Assembly (NCBI RefSeq): GCF_008831285.2
Contig: NC_045140.1
Span: 28,106,131-28,166,130 of the forward strand
DNA from: Nymphaea colorata
Taxonomy: Eukaryota > Streptophyta > Magnoliopsida > Nymphaeales > Nymphaeaceae
Reading direction: 5' to 3'
Length of the DNA: 60,000 nucleotides
Program-made: the position numbers and the translations under genes
Shown: piece by piece, positions 25,995-48,260 of the stretch
Layout: every line of letters begins with the position of its first letter
Position numbering within the stretch: the first letter of the stretch is position 1
Notes under the pieces: generated by a model
Seen by the model: only the letters and a program-made list of their open reading frames with translations
What the model was told of the DNA's origin: nothing
Database searches by the model: none

Positions 25995-26898
25995 CCAATA
26001 GTGGTACAAATCTCATAATGGAGAAGAGTATAGATGTACACAAAAGCTTCTTTTCTCTCTCTTAGAGAATCCTTGAAAGCAAGAGTAATTCCTTTAGTTT
26101 TCACCCCCATTGTCTTATATGTCTAAAGCCTTACACCTTGTCTAACCAACTCCTGCGCATCGCGCGACCTAATTAATCCAAGAAGGGGAAGTGGTTTTTA
26201 TTCAAAACTTTGAACACTGTAAGTTCGAATTTTGAATTTTCAACTTTGGAGATGATTTGGATCCTTTTCTTACCTTGGGCGGATCCAGATCTAAATTCCA
26301 ACAATATAATCTTCTTTGTTTGGTCGTAAACTTCAGACTGTTCAAGCAACTCAGTAGTTTCCCAGAAATTAAGTTGCGACTTAAATAAAGAGGAAAATTT
26401 TATCAAAACGCATATCATATAAAGGTTCGGGTTTGGCTTATTGATCCAATAACATAATGAAAGTTATCCTTTTGTTAACACATGCATGCGCTCAATCGGA
26501 TTTATGCAATAATTTTTGTTTCCGACTACACCCGTGTTGTAAACTTGTAACGGATAACTCTTCATTCTCTCTCTAGAATCTAGGTATCAAACTTTGTGAT
26601 TGCCATTTGCCAATGCACACGCGAAGTAATTTATATCATCACTGATTTGCACAATGAGAAGGAAAAGAATATTACAAGCAGCCTTTCTCTCTTTTCTTCC
26701 TTCCTAACCTTTGGTGTTAATCTTCCGCTTGTTTATTCCATAGCTTTTTCTTTAGGGTAGATCCATGCATGCTTTCCTCTACTTCCATCCAACTATAACC
26801 AGGTCAGTTAAGTTATTTGGCTGAAAGAGAAAAAAAAAATACTTAACTGACAAAGGTCTCCATTAACAGCAACCTGAGAGGGATGTTTGGCTTCTCGG

Positions 26899-26952
<54 letters not shown>

Positions 26953-29300
26953 GAATAAACTTTGTTACTCAACTGCAAAAAACCAACATCTGACAGACAT
27001 ACAAGCTATGTACATTGAAGACCAATAAAAAAAAAACCTAAAAAAAAGTCACTGATGTTCAAGTTAAAGCACAAAAGGGTACTCCAAAGCATGTAAAGCA
27101 AGTTCTGTACTCAAGGAAGCAGGGGGTTGAATGGAAACTTCAAGTCTCTGCCGGGTAGAGCAATACAAGTTATCAACTCTCTTGATTCCTAAACATAAAA
27201 AGCCAGTTTAGTTTGAACCTTGAAGATTAGTTCCCATTAGTTTTCTGCTTTCCCTAAAAGCAGTTTGGTATTTACTCCCATATGCACAGCTTTGGTTTCT
27301 AACTAAATATTTCATCTCATCTCATCTTTTTCCTAAAAGCAGAAGCTTGTGCTTTTTTTTTCTAATCTTTTTTTGGCAAAATAGCAGCTGAATTTTAAGG
27401 AGGCATACTTGCTGATGAGGTTTAGCAAAAACGGCCCGCTTCTTTCCTAGATATACCCAAAAGGTTCCTGTCTTAAAAAAAATTACTGAGGGCTAGATAT
27501 GGGCTGTGGTCGAATAACTGCACAAAGTTTCAGTCTATATTTATTCTTTGACTAGAAATATAAGGTGCTATTCAAAATACCATTTAGTGAGAGTGAAGCT
27601 GTCAAAGTTGCCTTGTTTTCGTAGCTGATGCTACAGCGATTGATCAAGTTTCAAGCCGAGGGACCTTCTTTCTGAAAAAGTTAATTAATACGCGATCAAG
27701 TTTTCTCATGCACAAAATCATTTATTTCATCTTTCTTTTCTTTCCCCTTTCCCCTTTCTGATACCCACATTAAATTCGTTGAATTGGAATGAGAATCAAC
27801 TTACAGGATATTCGCATGAATGGGATGACGTTCAAAACTGATCATCATGCGGACGACCACATTGGTTTGATTTCCACCAGCTTGTCTTAATTCCTCATGG
27901 GTTTGCAATGGACATAGTTAAATAAGGCGATGTTCGTTCATGGATCGATACTTTGGATCAAGAAATTTGGACACAGGTGTGGATTTGAATCATAGGTCTT
28001 AACGTACAGGGATGTGCGCTCCTCATATTGAAGTGTGGACTTGAAAAGTCTCTACAGGTCTATGAATCTTAACATTGGTCAGAGTTGAACTTGGTAAAAT
28101 GCTTACAGCATTCAATTTATACATCAAACTTTCACTCTTTTTTCTTTTTTGCCTAAGGGCCGTGGCAATGCTGATCAGGCTGATGGGCTAATTCAATTAC
28201 CATGGGTGCTACTCTTATGAACTACAAAAGAATGGCAGACACCACGATTGGGTTGAATGGAGTAATAATAAGTTCATCGAAGTCTCGAAACAGTCTGAAC
28301 TCTAGGGGCAAGAGAAGGGACGTCGACTTCTTCCGGGTATCTCTCCCCACTTCCTTTTTTTTCTTGAGTTGTAGTTTTCAAACATCTACAACTACTTGGA
28401 TGTATCTAACCGGCCTAAAAAGTAGGCAAACAGAGGAGAAGACAGCTTGAGAAATCTAAATGTAATTGGGCGGCATGCTCAAATGATTTTGGGCTTTGAG
28501 TTACATGAACCTTTTAATCAATATGATGAAATTACTATCAAATGAACGTCGTAGTTGTTTTTGTAAAAATTGGGAATAACAACTAATAATTTGACTTTGA
28601 AAAAGTTGTTTTGTATGACAGCCGATCAGTCAAGTTGTTTGCGACTCATATTTATTACTAAAATTTTCCCTATTTAAGATAATGTTAAATACTGTAAAGG
28701 AAGAAATAAGAGTAATCTTGATGAAATTGAGTTTCTCATGAACAATTATCGAAATGACATTACTGTAGTACAAAACTATATTGTAGCTTATGACTTTTCC
28801 GTATCATTCTAAAATTGCTCTTGCGTTTACTTACGTGATAAACTGATATGGTTTTTGCAATAAGATAGATAAATGCTCCATCTTCCTCTTCTTCATGACC
28901 GTGATAAGAAGCTAGTCCAATGAAATTTATTTAACATTCATATGATATCTAGAGTTAGTTTTACGTTCAACAAGAAAGTAAATATTCTATTTGAGTTAAA
29001 ATCATCTTTGAAACCCATCTAATATTGCTTATAAACAGAAACAAGAGATCATCTGCATAAAACTTGTAAATTGCACCTAAACTATATTGGATTAATTGAT
29101 AAAATAATAATAAGAATAATTTAAGATACTTTATATATATATATAACATCAACGAATTGAAGCATGACCGTCATGTCAACGGGCTCTGGAAGATGAGTTC
29201 TTGTAGATGTAATTTCTTTTATTTTATGCTCACTTACTTGGAAAACTTTTTACTGGAATCCAGTTCTGGATTTAGTTCCCTTCGGCCCCATGGACAATTT
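25995..29300. other. Intergenic, no gene recognised
   Basis: Contains a TA/CA microsatellite (26902-26953) and short open frames on both strands, one beginning MGATLMNYKRMADTT at 28202. None resembles a family I know. A short TA run lies at 29132-29143. Confidence 0.45.
26902..26953. repeat. (TA)n(CA)n compound microsatellite
   Basis: About 40 bases of TA are followed by about 12 bases of AC. Confidence 0.95.
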
Positions 29301-29315
29301 TGACGTGCACGGGCA

Positions 29316-29338
29316 GTGGGCCCATGGATTCTCACGTG
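29316..29338. promoter_or_regulatory. TCP/site II-like motif and G-box upstream of the zinc-finger gene
   Basis: GTGGGCCC at 29316-29323 fits both the TCP consensus and the site II (TGGGCC) element common in plant housekeeping promoters. A CACGTG G-box follows at 29333-29338. Both lie about 240-260 bases before the start codon. No TATA box was recognised. Confidence 0.4.
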
Positions 29339-29370
29339 TTGCACAAGGGCGGAGGGAGCGGGAGAGAGAG

Positions 29371-29436
29371 ATGGGCTGCGTCATCTGCCGCCTAATGGTG
29401 GAAGACAAGTTCGAGGTCCGGAGAAGGAATTCTTGA
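29371..29436 (+). promoter_or_regulatory. Upstream ORF (21 codons) in the zinc-finger gene leader
   Basis: An ATG after a GA-rich stretch opens a frame beginning MGCVICRLMVEDK and closing with TGA at 29434-29436, 137 bases before the main ATG. If the transcript starts upstream of 29371, this uORF could lower translation of the main frame. The transcription start is unknown. Confidence 0.4.
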
Positions 29437-29573
29437 GAGTTGGGGAAAGGAAGGCATCCCAGCTTCCCTTCCGCCACCGTTTCTCCTTTTCGTCGTTTCT
29501 CTTCGTTCCAAACCTCAGTGACTTCGTTCCATTCTCGGTTGAAGGGAGCGCGTGAGCTGCGATTCCAGGACCA

Positions 29574-32500
29574 ATGGCGAATTTTCCAGAATCGTCCACT
29601 ACCACCTGTGACCACTGGTGAACAAATTCCCCAGCCCCAAATCTTGCTCCCTCTTACTCTCGCTAACAGTTGGACTCTTAGTTCCTTCTCTTCCTCCTTT
29701 GACCTGGATTTTGGCGTTTCAACGGCTACGTTTCTCGGATCTCTTATTTGAATTTTTGGAGAACTGGTTCGTGGAAGAATTGCTTTTGGTTTTGCCCTTT
29801 CTTTTGAATGGGGTGATTTAATCAAATCAGTTCTTGGGCAGCCAACTCGATCGGTTAATTGGTCTTGTGCCTATGTTAATTTTGATTTTTTTGGGTTGAC
29901 CTGTCGCCTCCCGCACGGATTTGCGAATCGTTCATCTATCCTTCGATGTGCTTTGCAATTGCATTCCTTGATCGGTGGGAAATTGAAGACAATTTGAAAA
30001 ATGGTGGGGAGTTCTTGCCTTTGGTAGTTTGATCTGCTTCAGTGTCTCACATGATGGTCTATCAAAAACCTAATCCGTGTCTTAAGATGTTACACTAAAA
30101 ATACGCATCGTCGCGAGCGAGAAAAGTGATAATCTCGCCTCCGTCTCGATTCTACATATGATATAGAGCACAAATAATTCGATCGATCAGGTTGGGGAAA
30201 AGCTGGTTCTTGTCCAATTTTGGTTTCTGTGTCGGTTTCCTTTCTGTCGATTTGGTTTTGATTATGTTATTAATCTTGGTGAGCAGAAGTGGTGACATGA
30301 TGTTTTGCTTCTTTTTTTCCGTAATTGTTCTTAGAGACGGTGGGTGTATGCATGTGCATACTCATGCGCGTTTGATATGAATAACGTGTTTGGACAAACT
30401 TCTTTTAATGTGATTGGAGAAGCTTCTCTGTCTCTCAAAACTTTTTTCACCTCATCCCTGCGTGCATCGCCATGCCATCAAATGACTACCATTTTTAGCT
30501 GTTACTTTCCTTTTGCTTTAGTGGTGCTAAAAATGTTGGGTGGACATATTTGAGTAGAGAAGATGCTGTGTTTACATGAATAGATAAGTCTGATCTGCAT
30601 ATAGGGCTTGCTCCTTTTTTTTTTTTCTTTGTGATGGATATGCGGACAAGCTCCAACCTTGTGTCCTTGGATGGTCTTATATGATAAAATTTTCTTTCTA
30701 TTGTGTCTTGATGAAATAGCGTTAGCGGTTTCAACACCAATATTTTGTTCTTCAGATAGCTTGTTGCGAACAGGTTTTGTTGGGATAGCGAGGTGTTGCT
30801 TGCTGGAGATAGGTATTATTAGGATAGCTATGTGATTGATTTAGCGACTGGCTTATTTAATCTGTGAGCATGAGGCCATTACTGGCACTCTTTTATATTT
30901 GTTGCCATGGTGAATTGTATATAAATCCCTGTGATTTTACTTTTTTAGGTACCAAATTGTTGCTTCTATTGAATGTGCTCATTGATTTTTGTTTTCCCTG
31001 TGAATCGTGTGTAATTATCTGTCCTGGAAATTGTCATCACTTTTTTGGATACTAAGGTGCTTGGTGTTGCTGAATCACTGATGAATTCTTTTTTGAGCTT
31101 TTTAGTAATTAAATATCCAATTTGTTTAGTGACAGAGCTATACCAACTCCCAATTTTGAACTGCATTATGCACACTGTGTGAGAAATCTTGAAAGATGTT
31201 CCATCTGTGGAGATATGGTACCAAAAAGGCATGCTGAGGAACATTATGCAAGTACACATGCTCCGGTATGATTTTATTTTGAGAAACTGCCTCACATGCA
31301 GATTCTTTTGTTTCCAAATATATTCTTTGAAATTATCTTTGATTTTGAGTTAGTTATTCATTGTGAAAGTATCAATAATTTGTAGTCTCTTCCGATACAG
31401 ACATTTTGATGCATACTCTTCCATGCACATTGATAATGACAAGTTGTTTCATTAGCTTAACTTTGCAAAGCTGCTGGTCTTTTGTTGATCTAAGGTCTCC
31501 ATTTGATGTTATTTTATTGTTATTTTTATTGTTATAGATGTTGACCTTAAACCTTTTTTTTAATGACATTCATAATGGAAACTCATAATTCTGCACAGCG
31601 GGCTTTTAGATGATGTGTTGTAAGCCCTATCCTTTCTGTGTATATTCTTCGCGTAAGATTAAATGTTTGATATCCTTGTTATATTTCTGGAACAACTCCG
31701 TTGAGATTATGATATCCTTGTTATATATCTTGAACAAAACGATTGATTAATTTCAGTGGTGTTCGTCAGATCACAAAATTTCCAACAGAATTGTAAAATA
31801 AATTCAAATCAATGAGAATTGAACATTATCTAGGATTAAGAATTAAAATCCTATCATGCATTTGTCTTTTCTATTCATTTTATTAGTTTCCTTTCTGAGC
31901 ACATCAAGCTGCACTCATTTGCTTTTAACTTTTTTTCTGTTTTACTTCTGCTTTATGGAATAACCTAGTTTTCCTACATTCCTAGTTCCTCCTTTTATAG
32001 CCTCAAATAGAGTTGTATTTTATCCCAAGAAATTCCTTCATCAAGGAATTTCATGGAAAAAAGAAAAAAGATTTGTCCTGCGAACTAGTCTGTCCTTTTA
32101 TTTTTGCACACCAAAATGCTGAAACCAGTTCTTTTCTAATCAGTTCAACTGTAATCAGTAATAGTTTTGATGAATGGCAGTACAATGGTACATAAACCAG
32201 TTTTTTCTTCTGGCATAACATCTACTGCAAGAAAAAGCTTTAGTTTCCTCAAGCAGGGGCAGAGACAGGTGTGGGCAATTGCCCACATGAGCCCAAAAAA
32301 ATTTTATTTTTATATTGATATTTTTGAGCAATCTTTCTCAATTACATATTGGTGCCCCTAGAAAATTTGAATTTTATACCTAGCGCCCCTTAACCAGAAA
32401 TTCCTGGCTCTGCCTCTGTCCTCAAGATACATGCTTAGTTGCTCATCCATCATTTTGTTCTGGCCTTTTTGTTGTTGACAAATGCCGTCAACTTGCTGCA

Positions 32501-33237
32501 TCTGTGCTGTTGATTCTTTGTTCAATTTTTCACTGATGGGATTTCTATGGTGCAGGTGGCTTGTTCATTATGCAGTGAGAAAGTAGAACGAGATGTATTA
32601 ACTCTTCATAAAGATGAAAAATGCCCACAAAGGATAGTGATATGTGAATATTGTGAGTTTCCATTACCAGCAGTTGATCTTTTAAAGCATCAGGTACTTA
32701 TTTGTCTGCTAGATTTTTCTACTTAATAGCACCTGTTGTGGCATGGACCTAGTATCTACATAGGCTATTGATAAGGTTTATATCTATTGTAGGAATTATG
32801 TGGAAATAGAACAGAGTATTGTGAAAATTGCAGAAAGTATGTTAGATTGCGGGAAAGATCAAGTCATGAAATCCAATGCTGTAGCGCCAGCAATGGTTTA
32901 GATACCGATGCAGCTGAATCATCCAGGTGCTAAAATCATTTACCTTGCATAGCATGGGTTTCTTTTCAAACTGCTTATTCCTTCCTGTTGTTTACCTTAC
33001 ATAGTATGGTGTTCGTTTTGACCGATAGAAAAATGTCTTTGTCACCACTTTTTTTTTTCCCTGTTCTGCATCGGAAGGGAAGGGAGAGTACCTGCAAGGG
33101 AACAAGGTGCTCGTAGGGGACAAGGGCAAGACGCATCCAAAAGAAGACTTATTGTTACAATTGCAATCACTGGTATTGCTGTTGTGATTGGGTCCTTTAT
33201 ACTCCAAAGAAGAAATCAAAACCAGCCACCGCAGTAA
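29574..33237 (+). CDS. TRAF-type zinc-finger protein with C-terminal membrane anchor
   Basis: Coding exons are 29574-29617, 31130-31265, 32556-32693, 32793-32926 and 33078-33237, with all GT-AG junctions in phase, giving 203 aa. The protein starts MANFPESSTTTCDHC. The first CxxC pair (Cys12, Cys15) is completed across intron 1. Repeated Cys/His zinc-binding units follow: HYAHC, CSICGDM with HAEEHYASTH, CSLC with HKDEKC, CEYCEFPLP, CGNRTEYCENC and HEIQCC. After a basic, Gln/Gly-rich linker, residues about 175-193 (LIVTIAITGIAVVIGSFIL) form one membrane segment ending QRRNQNQPPQ. The domain resembles the XAF1/TRAFD1 type, and the layout resembles Arabidopsis At1g09920 as I remember it. The function of the plant proteins is poorly known; a tail-anchored adaptor role is my inference. 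Intron 2 contains a hAT-like MITE. The exon 5 acceptor (33077) is the least certain junction, because a second AG lies 5 bases downstream, but only 33078 keeps the frame. Confidence 0.93.
32254..32418. mobile_element. hAT-like MITE in intron 2 of the zinc-finger gene, perfect 8-bp TSD
   Basis: 165 bp starting CAGGGGCAGAGAC and ending GGCTCTGCCTCTG (inverted match), flanked by identical octamers TCCTCAAG at 32246-32253 and 32419-32426. This is a clean hAT-type insertion. An internal palindrome, GTGGGCAATTGCCCAC, lies near the left end. A related copy is at about 56865-57026. Confidence 0.9.
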
Positions 33238-36200
33238 CTCTGGAGTTCCTGTCTATTGATTAATTTCTGTGTTGGTACCTCTTCCTGTTTTCAACCATGG
33301 CGACAATCTATATGGCCTTAATCGTTTGAGACGAGACTCTGTATATGGTAAATGTTTGTGGAGTTTGATTATCTGTTCTCAAGACAACGAGGGCAAGTGT
33401 GAATGCGTATTCACGACTTGCTTCCGTAGTCTGAACTAACAAGAATTTGGAAACAGACAAAACTGAAAGCGGAAATGTGGTGCACATATGTACCTATAGA
33501 TGCATTGGTTCTGCTTTTAAAGGGATCCAGGCTTTTTTTTCCTTCGTTGGTGAATTTAGGGGATGGAATTCAGCCTTCAAACTTGAGTTCCCTTAATTAT
33601 GATATGGAAACGTGATTATTTCCTTTTCTGGATGATGTCAAATCCTTCAAGAGAAAAACCCTGAGTGAGCTCCAAACCATCAAGCCTTACGAGGACAATG
33701 CCGTGAGAAAACCCAGGCTGCAGAATGGCAGGGCATTTCACCTCAGACATTGGTTGGTTTCTTTCTTCGTTAGACTTCAGGTTTGCTGTTGGAAAATAAG
33801 TATGAAAGGAAATCTTTGCGAAGGCCAGTTACACTCTAGACTAATTTAATAGATCAAGGTAGTGTGGCTTCTTGAACCTCAGCCCCTAACACCATTTTAG
33901 TATGTAAATGGTTAAAATATGATTTTCAGACTTTTGCTTTTTTCCTATAACGAGTTTGATTCAATAGAAATCATCTGTATCCCGTATCTCCACATTGAAA
34001 CTTTTTTTCCTTGAATAATAGATTGGCGTAATGGGGTAGACGGACGGATCTTACAGTTATTGCTATCTAAGACTGTATCAGGTCTCTGGGCTCAGTTGCA
34101 GTCTCATCATCATCAATCAAGATCCGTACCTGGTGGCAAACTAATATCACGCATACCAAATTTCAGCAGTAACATGGGTTGGACAACAACGGAATATTGA
34201 ATGCAATCCCCAATCTGCACTAATTGTGGCCCATATTTTCCCTCTCTTCTTTTTCATTCTTCGTGAGTTTCACTGTTGAACATTGCATCATTGTGATGCA
34301 GCATGAAAGCAGTTTTAGAAAGCGGGTCAGGGGTGAAACGGAAGTTGGGGGCCTAGAAAGGGACTGAAATAGAAACTTAGAGGTCACGTTGGAACGAGAC
34401 ATGGCCTTCTTGAGAATGATTATTATTATTTTCTTCCATGATATCCAACGCCGGTGCAACTCTTTCATTTCATTGGAGTGGTTCCTGTATTAGGAAGCAA
34501 ATAGCATTTCCAGAAAATAGTTGAGGTTTTGGTACTAGATGTAGATGATTTGTATCCTTGCAATATGGCGGAATTTCTCAAAGCTTTACCGGTCTTTTTG
34601 GAAAAGAACGACGCGGGATATGGTTCTTGGCAAACAAAAAGTCTACTGTGTCCATTGTTAAGTTGTATTTGCATTTGCTTTTATTAACAGAAAATGTTTG
34701 ATCATCTAGAAACTATAGAAAAAGAAATGGTAACATCTGCTGCAACCTAACATTTTCCTTTCAATAGTTCAAGGGGAACACACGGTCCTAGTAGACCTAT
34801 GCAAGTATATCCGAAATAGAAACTCCTGCAACCTACATTCCTATCACTTAAATAAATGGTTAGGCATAGAGAAAGAAAAGGTAACATCTGCTACAACCTA
34901 ACATTTTCTTTTCATAGTGCAAAGAGAAGACACGGTCCTACTAGACGTATGCATGAAAGTATATCCAAAATAAAAACTCCTGCAACCTACATTCCAAGCT
35001 ATCACTTAAATACATAATTAAATGTGGAGTCATATACTTGGATTTCTTTGCTCATGAGAAATTAAACCACATTGCTATAGTCCACAAAGATTAACAAAAA
35101 ATCTTGTTCCTTTACGCAAAGAGTTAATTGCTTCATGGAAACATTGACTGCTGAACTTCGTCCCTTTTCAACAGTTGCGAAAGAAATAGTTTCTACCAAA
35201 ATAATCTCTTCAATGAAAAGCTAATCTTTTTTAACCTTTTAAGCAACTGTAATTTTCTGATGATAGCATGGATTCTCTTAGGAGAAAAGTAAGGAAAAAA
35301 TGACGAATCCTTAACTGTTTTGATCCCGCACATTGATATGTTTACTATACAAACTAGTAATCTCATGTCTAAAATAATTTCTTGAAGGTTAAGCCTACTT
35401 CTTGTAGGACAATGAATATGGGCAACATTTGACTGAACTTTAAGAATTAACCGAACAGTAAAATCTTTTTTCTTCAGAATAAGATTTTAATAGTAATATC
35501 ACCCGGTATGGGATCCTCTCTCTTATAAGTTCGTCCTGATGATCATAAGAAAAGATTTGGCCTTAAGAATTATTTTTCTTTGTGCATTTTGCCTAGAAAT
35601 GGTAATATTTGCGTAGAAGTGCTGCTAATGGCAGATGGGCGCACGCATCTCTGTGACTTGAAGAAACAGCTAATGCAGCAATGCTTCTGAAAACGACTTT
35701 CCCAGAACTTTTTTTGGTTCCTTTGAAGAACAGGCAAATACATTTGCTCCAATGGGGACCGGCGATAAATCTACCGACCAAACCGTATTTAGATTTGGTA
35801 GTTTAAGTTAAACAAGACTACTTTAAAGAGACGTTCCTTATGCGCATTGATTGGGATTTACAAAAAAGAACCAGTTTTAGATCATTAGTTGCAAAACTAA
35901 TATCCCTTCGAAAAATTCAGACGTTTCGTCACCTTTGCCATCTGCTTGCAAGTGGTTTCTGAATTTTTGGCTTAAACAGTAACAACTTCGCTGTTTTCAA
36001 ACTTACAAGTCGTGGAAGATCTTCCTAACTTTTGATTAGATTTTTCCAGTTTTTGAGTCAACCGATTGGTTGTCCCTCTTCCTCTTTTGAACGTTCACCA
36101 CCGCCTTAGCGATTATGGTGGAAGTAAGTTGTCGCTTAGTAGCACGAGTAGGTGGCTTGTAAATTCTTTCTCTAAGTTTCTGTACTTTTGATTTAGTAGC

Positions 36201-37092
36201 TCTTTTTCATATTGTTATTAGTATCGGTGCTCATATGGGCACATATCTACCGATACGTCGTGCCGGATCAGATGATCGAGGCCGATACAAACCTCTTTGA
36301 GCATCGGTTGAACTGACTCGGAATTAGCTCATATCAGGTGATACTCTTTTGATGCGTGACACGTTGATCCTCATTTCCCGCATTCCTCGTGCCAATGAAT
36401 GTCGGCAAAGAATGCCACCAGCTTCACTTCTAAGGCAAAACTCGCACCGCAGTTATCTTCGCAAGCTGATAAGTCTTTGATTTTGTAAAAGCAATTCAAT
36501 GCTTTGTTTACAACCCAAGGTTGCTAAAAAGGAGATCAAGCCAAACGGGATCCTTCATAAGCCTGAGGTGGTAGTTCTTTCTTCCTCACCTCAACGATTC
36601 TCCTTCGAGCTTACCAGGAACAGGTTTCTTTTTCTTTCTTTCGTTTTTCTTTTTCATCTTTGTTTCAGGCTTTTGGTGCATCATGGCGTCACCTTCACTG
36701 AACTTCTACTAACGTATTGGTCACTCTTTTCGGAGGATGATATATCCGACGAAAACTAGTTGTCTACCAGCACTTACCTGTGCCAACTTTGAATCGGCTG
36801 AACCTGCATTTGTGTTATTAAAATGAGAAATTATCGGAGACCATGCAGCTTATTTCCCTTTGCCCATGCAACTTGGCCAAAATACGCGCTGTGAGCGAAC
36901 CGCTACGGTGGCCATTCGAATAGAATAGTATCAGTAGCCTTGGGTGTCTCCTCTACCCAATAAATAGCTCGTGAAGCAACAAAGCCCATGCTATGCTGTC
37001 CACCAAGGGTTCTACTGCTCGGTAGTACTGACAACGCTGGTTTTCAGGCTTCTGTAGGAGGGACCTGACGGAGCAACTCCAACTTAACGCCA
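33238..37092. other. Intergenic between zinc-finger and lyase genes
   Basis: It begins with the 3' UTR of the zinc-finger gene. A tandem duplication lies at 34711-35015. Open frames of 60-86 codons on both strands are not recognisable. At about 36225-36330, words such as TACCGATACG and GGCCGATACAAAC recall a dispersed plant repeat. The last few hundred bases should hold the lyase promoter; CAATAAATAGC near 36958 is a weak TATA candidate. Confidence 0.45.
34711..35015. repeat. Tandem duplication, about 151-bp unit
   Basis: Two adjacent copies begin with AGAAAAAGAAATGG/AGAAAGAAAAGG followed by TAACATCTGCT. They continue through CAACCTAACATTTTC, ACACGGTCCTA and CTCCTGCAACCTACATTCC to TATCACTTAAAT. 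The copies differ by small indels and substitutions. There is no coding frame. Confidence 0.85.
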
Positions 37093-46395
<9,303 letters not shown>

Positions 46396-47887
46396 TTTTA
46401 ATACTCTTTGACTAGAAATCTGGAACTTCGATTATTTCTGCGCTGGATGCATGCGATTGACTACGTGTATGTTGGGACATTCCTTTCATTTTCTACTTGT
46501 TTATGAGAGAAGTGTCACTTTCCTGCGAAAGTTCCTCCCACACTTAATGGCGTTCTTTTTTCTTTTCCGTTGTAGAACAGATATCTAATGTTCTTGATGT
46601 CTTTTCTTTGTTGGTACTGTTTGATTCTTTCGGTTCTTTCTTTTTTTCCTCACTTGCAAGTCCTGGGGTGACTATACGAAGAGCGTGTCGGCAGAAAGTA
46701 GGAATGGTTCACAAATTTAAAGAAAATGAAAGGTATTTGACGAGAGATGTCATACACGCGTTTTATGGGAATCTCCACTATCTAGATAGGCTTCTGGGTA
46801 TCGATCCCAAACATATACAAGATGTCATGGATTTGGTAACAAACTGATAAAAACGGAGACGGTTTTGTGAAATCTACCAACAAATTCTACCTCATCTTCC
46901 AAAATTCGTCTGAGATTTGAAGCCCTCGGCCTTAACCCCTACTCAAAAGAAGATTCTTGTGGATGGAAAGCGTCCACATCATCTCATTTACCCGCACAGT
47001 TTTTTATTTATTAGAATCTACAGTTTTTGTTGGTCTGCCTTGGAGAAGCCACCTCCTGCAAATAAAGTTTTCTCAATTTCGTATTCGATGGTGTCAACCT
47101 GCGCAGATCTTTTGCTGTCTGGTAATCCTTGTCGTTCCCTGCACGAGCCCAACGGGATCTTAAATTATCACCGCAATCAAAGTCGTGCCCCCATCATTTT
47201 CAAAAACCAAGATGGTTAGGCTGATAGCTACCCACATCGATCAACAACGAGAATCTTGACTCTGTAACATTATTCTTATTATTACTGGCTGTCATTATTA
47301 ATATTTATCGACCAATTGCTGCGTTGGAAGGAAGTCCTCGAGCTCCAACATTCCCACCAACGACGAAACGACGGCACTTTCGTCAACTGGGGAGCTTCGT
47401 TTGCATCTGAGCCTTTGAAAACAAGTCCTGCCGCTGTGCCAGCTCGTCAAGGTCGTCTCGTCTTGTTCCACCAGCTACGGAGAATCGGCTTTTTCGAGAA
47501 CGGACAGGGAGTGCAGGAAGTCAAGATCATGATTAGTGGTTTCAATTCCGCGTGGTTCGCTTCTTCTTCTTCTTCTCCAGCTCTTGCAGACGCTTACAGT
47601 TTCATCCTCACACGAATTGAACTGAATTGAAGAACTTTAATTGAAAAATAGACAAGCAAATAAAAAAAATATAGGACAACAGGAAGGAATAAATGGGTGC
47701 CCTCGTGGCCTTGCAACGCGTTCAATTGAAGCGGCGACTCCTGAGAGAAATACCAAATAGCTGGATGGATAAAATGGTCATTTTGCGTTTTGGGAGCGTG
47801 CACTGCAGACTTCTAGTGCCCGTGTTTTTGCGTGGGCGACGGTGTCATGCCACGTCAGCGACAAGTTGTGGGGACGTTGATTTCTAG
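46396..47887. other. Intergenic between lyase and phosphatase genes
   Basis: It begins with the lyase 3' UTR. A frame at 46669-46847 ending RLLGIDPKHIQDVMDLVTN and one at 47316-47630 look mildly protein-like, but I recognise neither and see no splice or promoter support. Confidence 0.4.
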
Positions 47888-48059
47888 GTGGGTCCCGCTC
47901 CGACGTGGAGCGGACGTAAAAGGGGAGATACGGGCGGGGCCCACTTGCTGGAACGAACGAGGGAGGGAAATTTTGAAGTGGGTCCCCTGGGGGAGTGGGA
48001 CGAACTACGAAGAGTTTCATGGGACCCACTGGTGGGGCCGGAGAAAGAGGAGGACCCAC
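47888..48059. promoter_or_regulatory. Cluster of six TCP-like GGNCCCAC motifs in the phosphatase promoter
   Basis: GTGGGTCC at 47888-47895, GGGCCCAC at 47937-47944, GTGGGTCC at 47978-47985, GGACCCAC at 48022-48029, GTGGGGCC at 48032-48039 and GGACCCAC at 48052-48059. All fit GGNCCCAC or its complement, the site type bound by TCP transcription factors. They end about 200 bases upstream of the TATA box. Binding is inferred from consensus. Confidence 0.55.
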
Positions 48060-48260
48060 ATGGCTTTCGGGTTTGGGTGGAGCGAGAGGGAAGGATGTGG
48101 GGTTGGTTAGGACACAGGCGAGAGGAGGCAACGGCCGTGTGCCGTTGCGTGCAGCTGGAGGGTTGCTGACGGGAGAAAAGCGAGAGGGAGGGGCGCGTCT
48201 CGGTCAACCAGCGTTCTCCTGTGTCTGTATAATGTGGCTGCCTCCTCCCCTCTCTGGTTG

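Noticed and set aside
29250-29825. 191-codon minus-strand frame over the zinc-finger gene's first exon
   Set aside because: It is antisense to the real 5' UTR and exon 1. It is Arg/Ser/Pro-rich because the strand is GC-rich, and matches no family.
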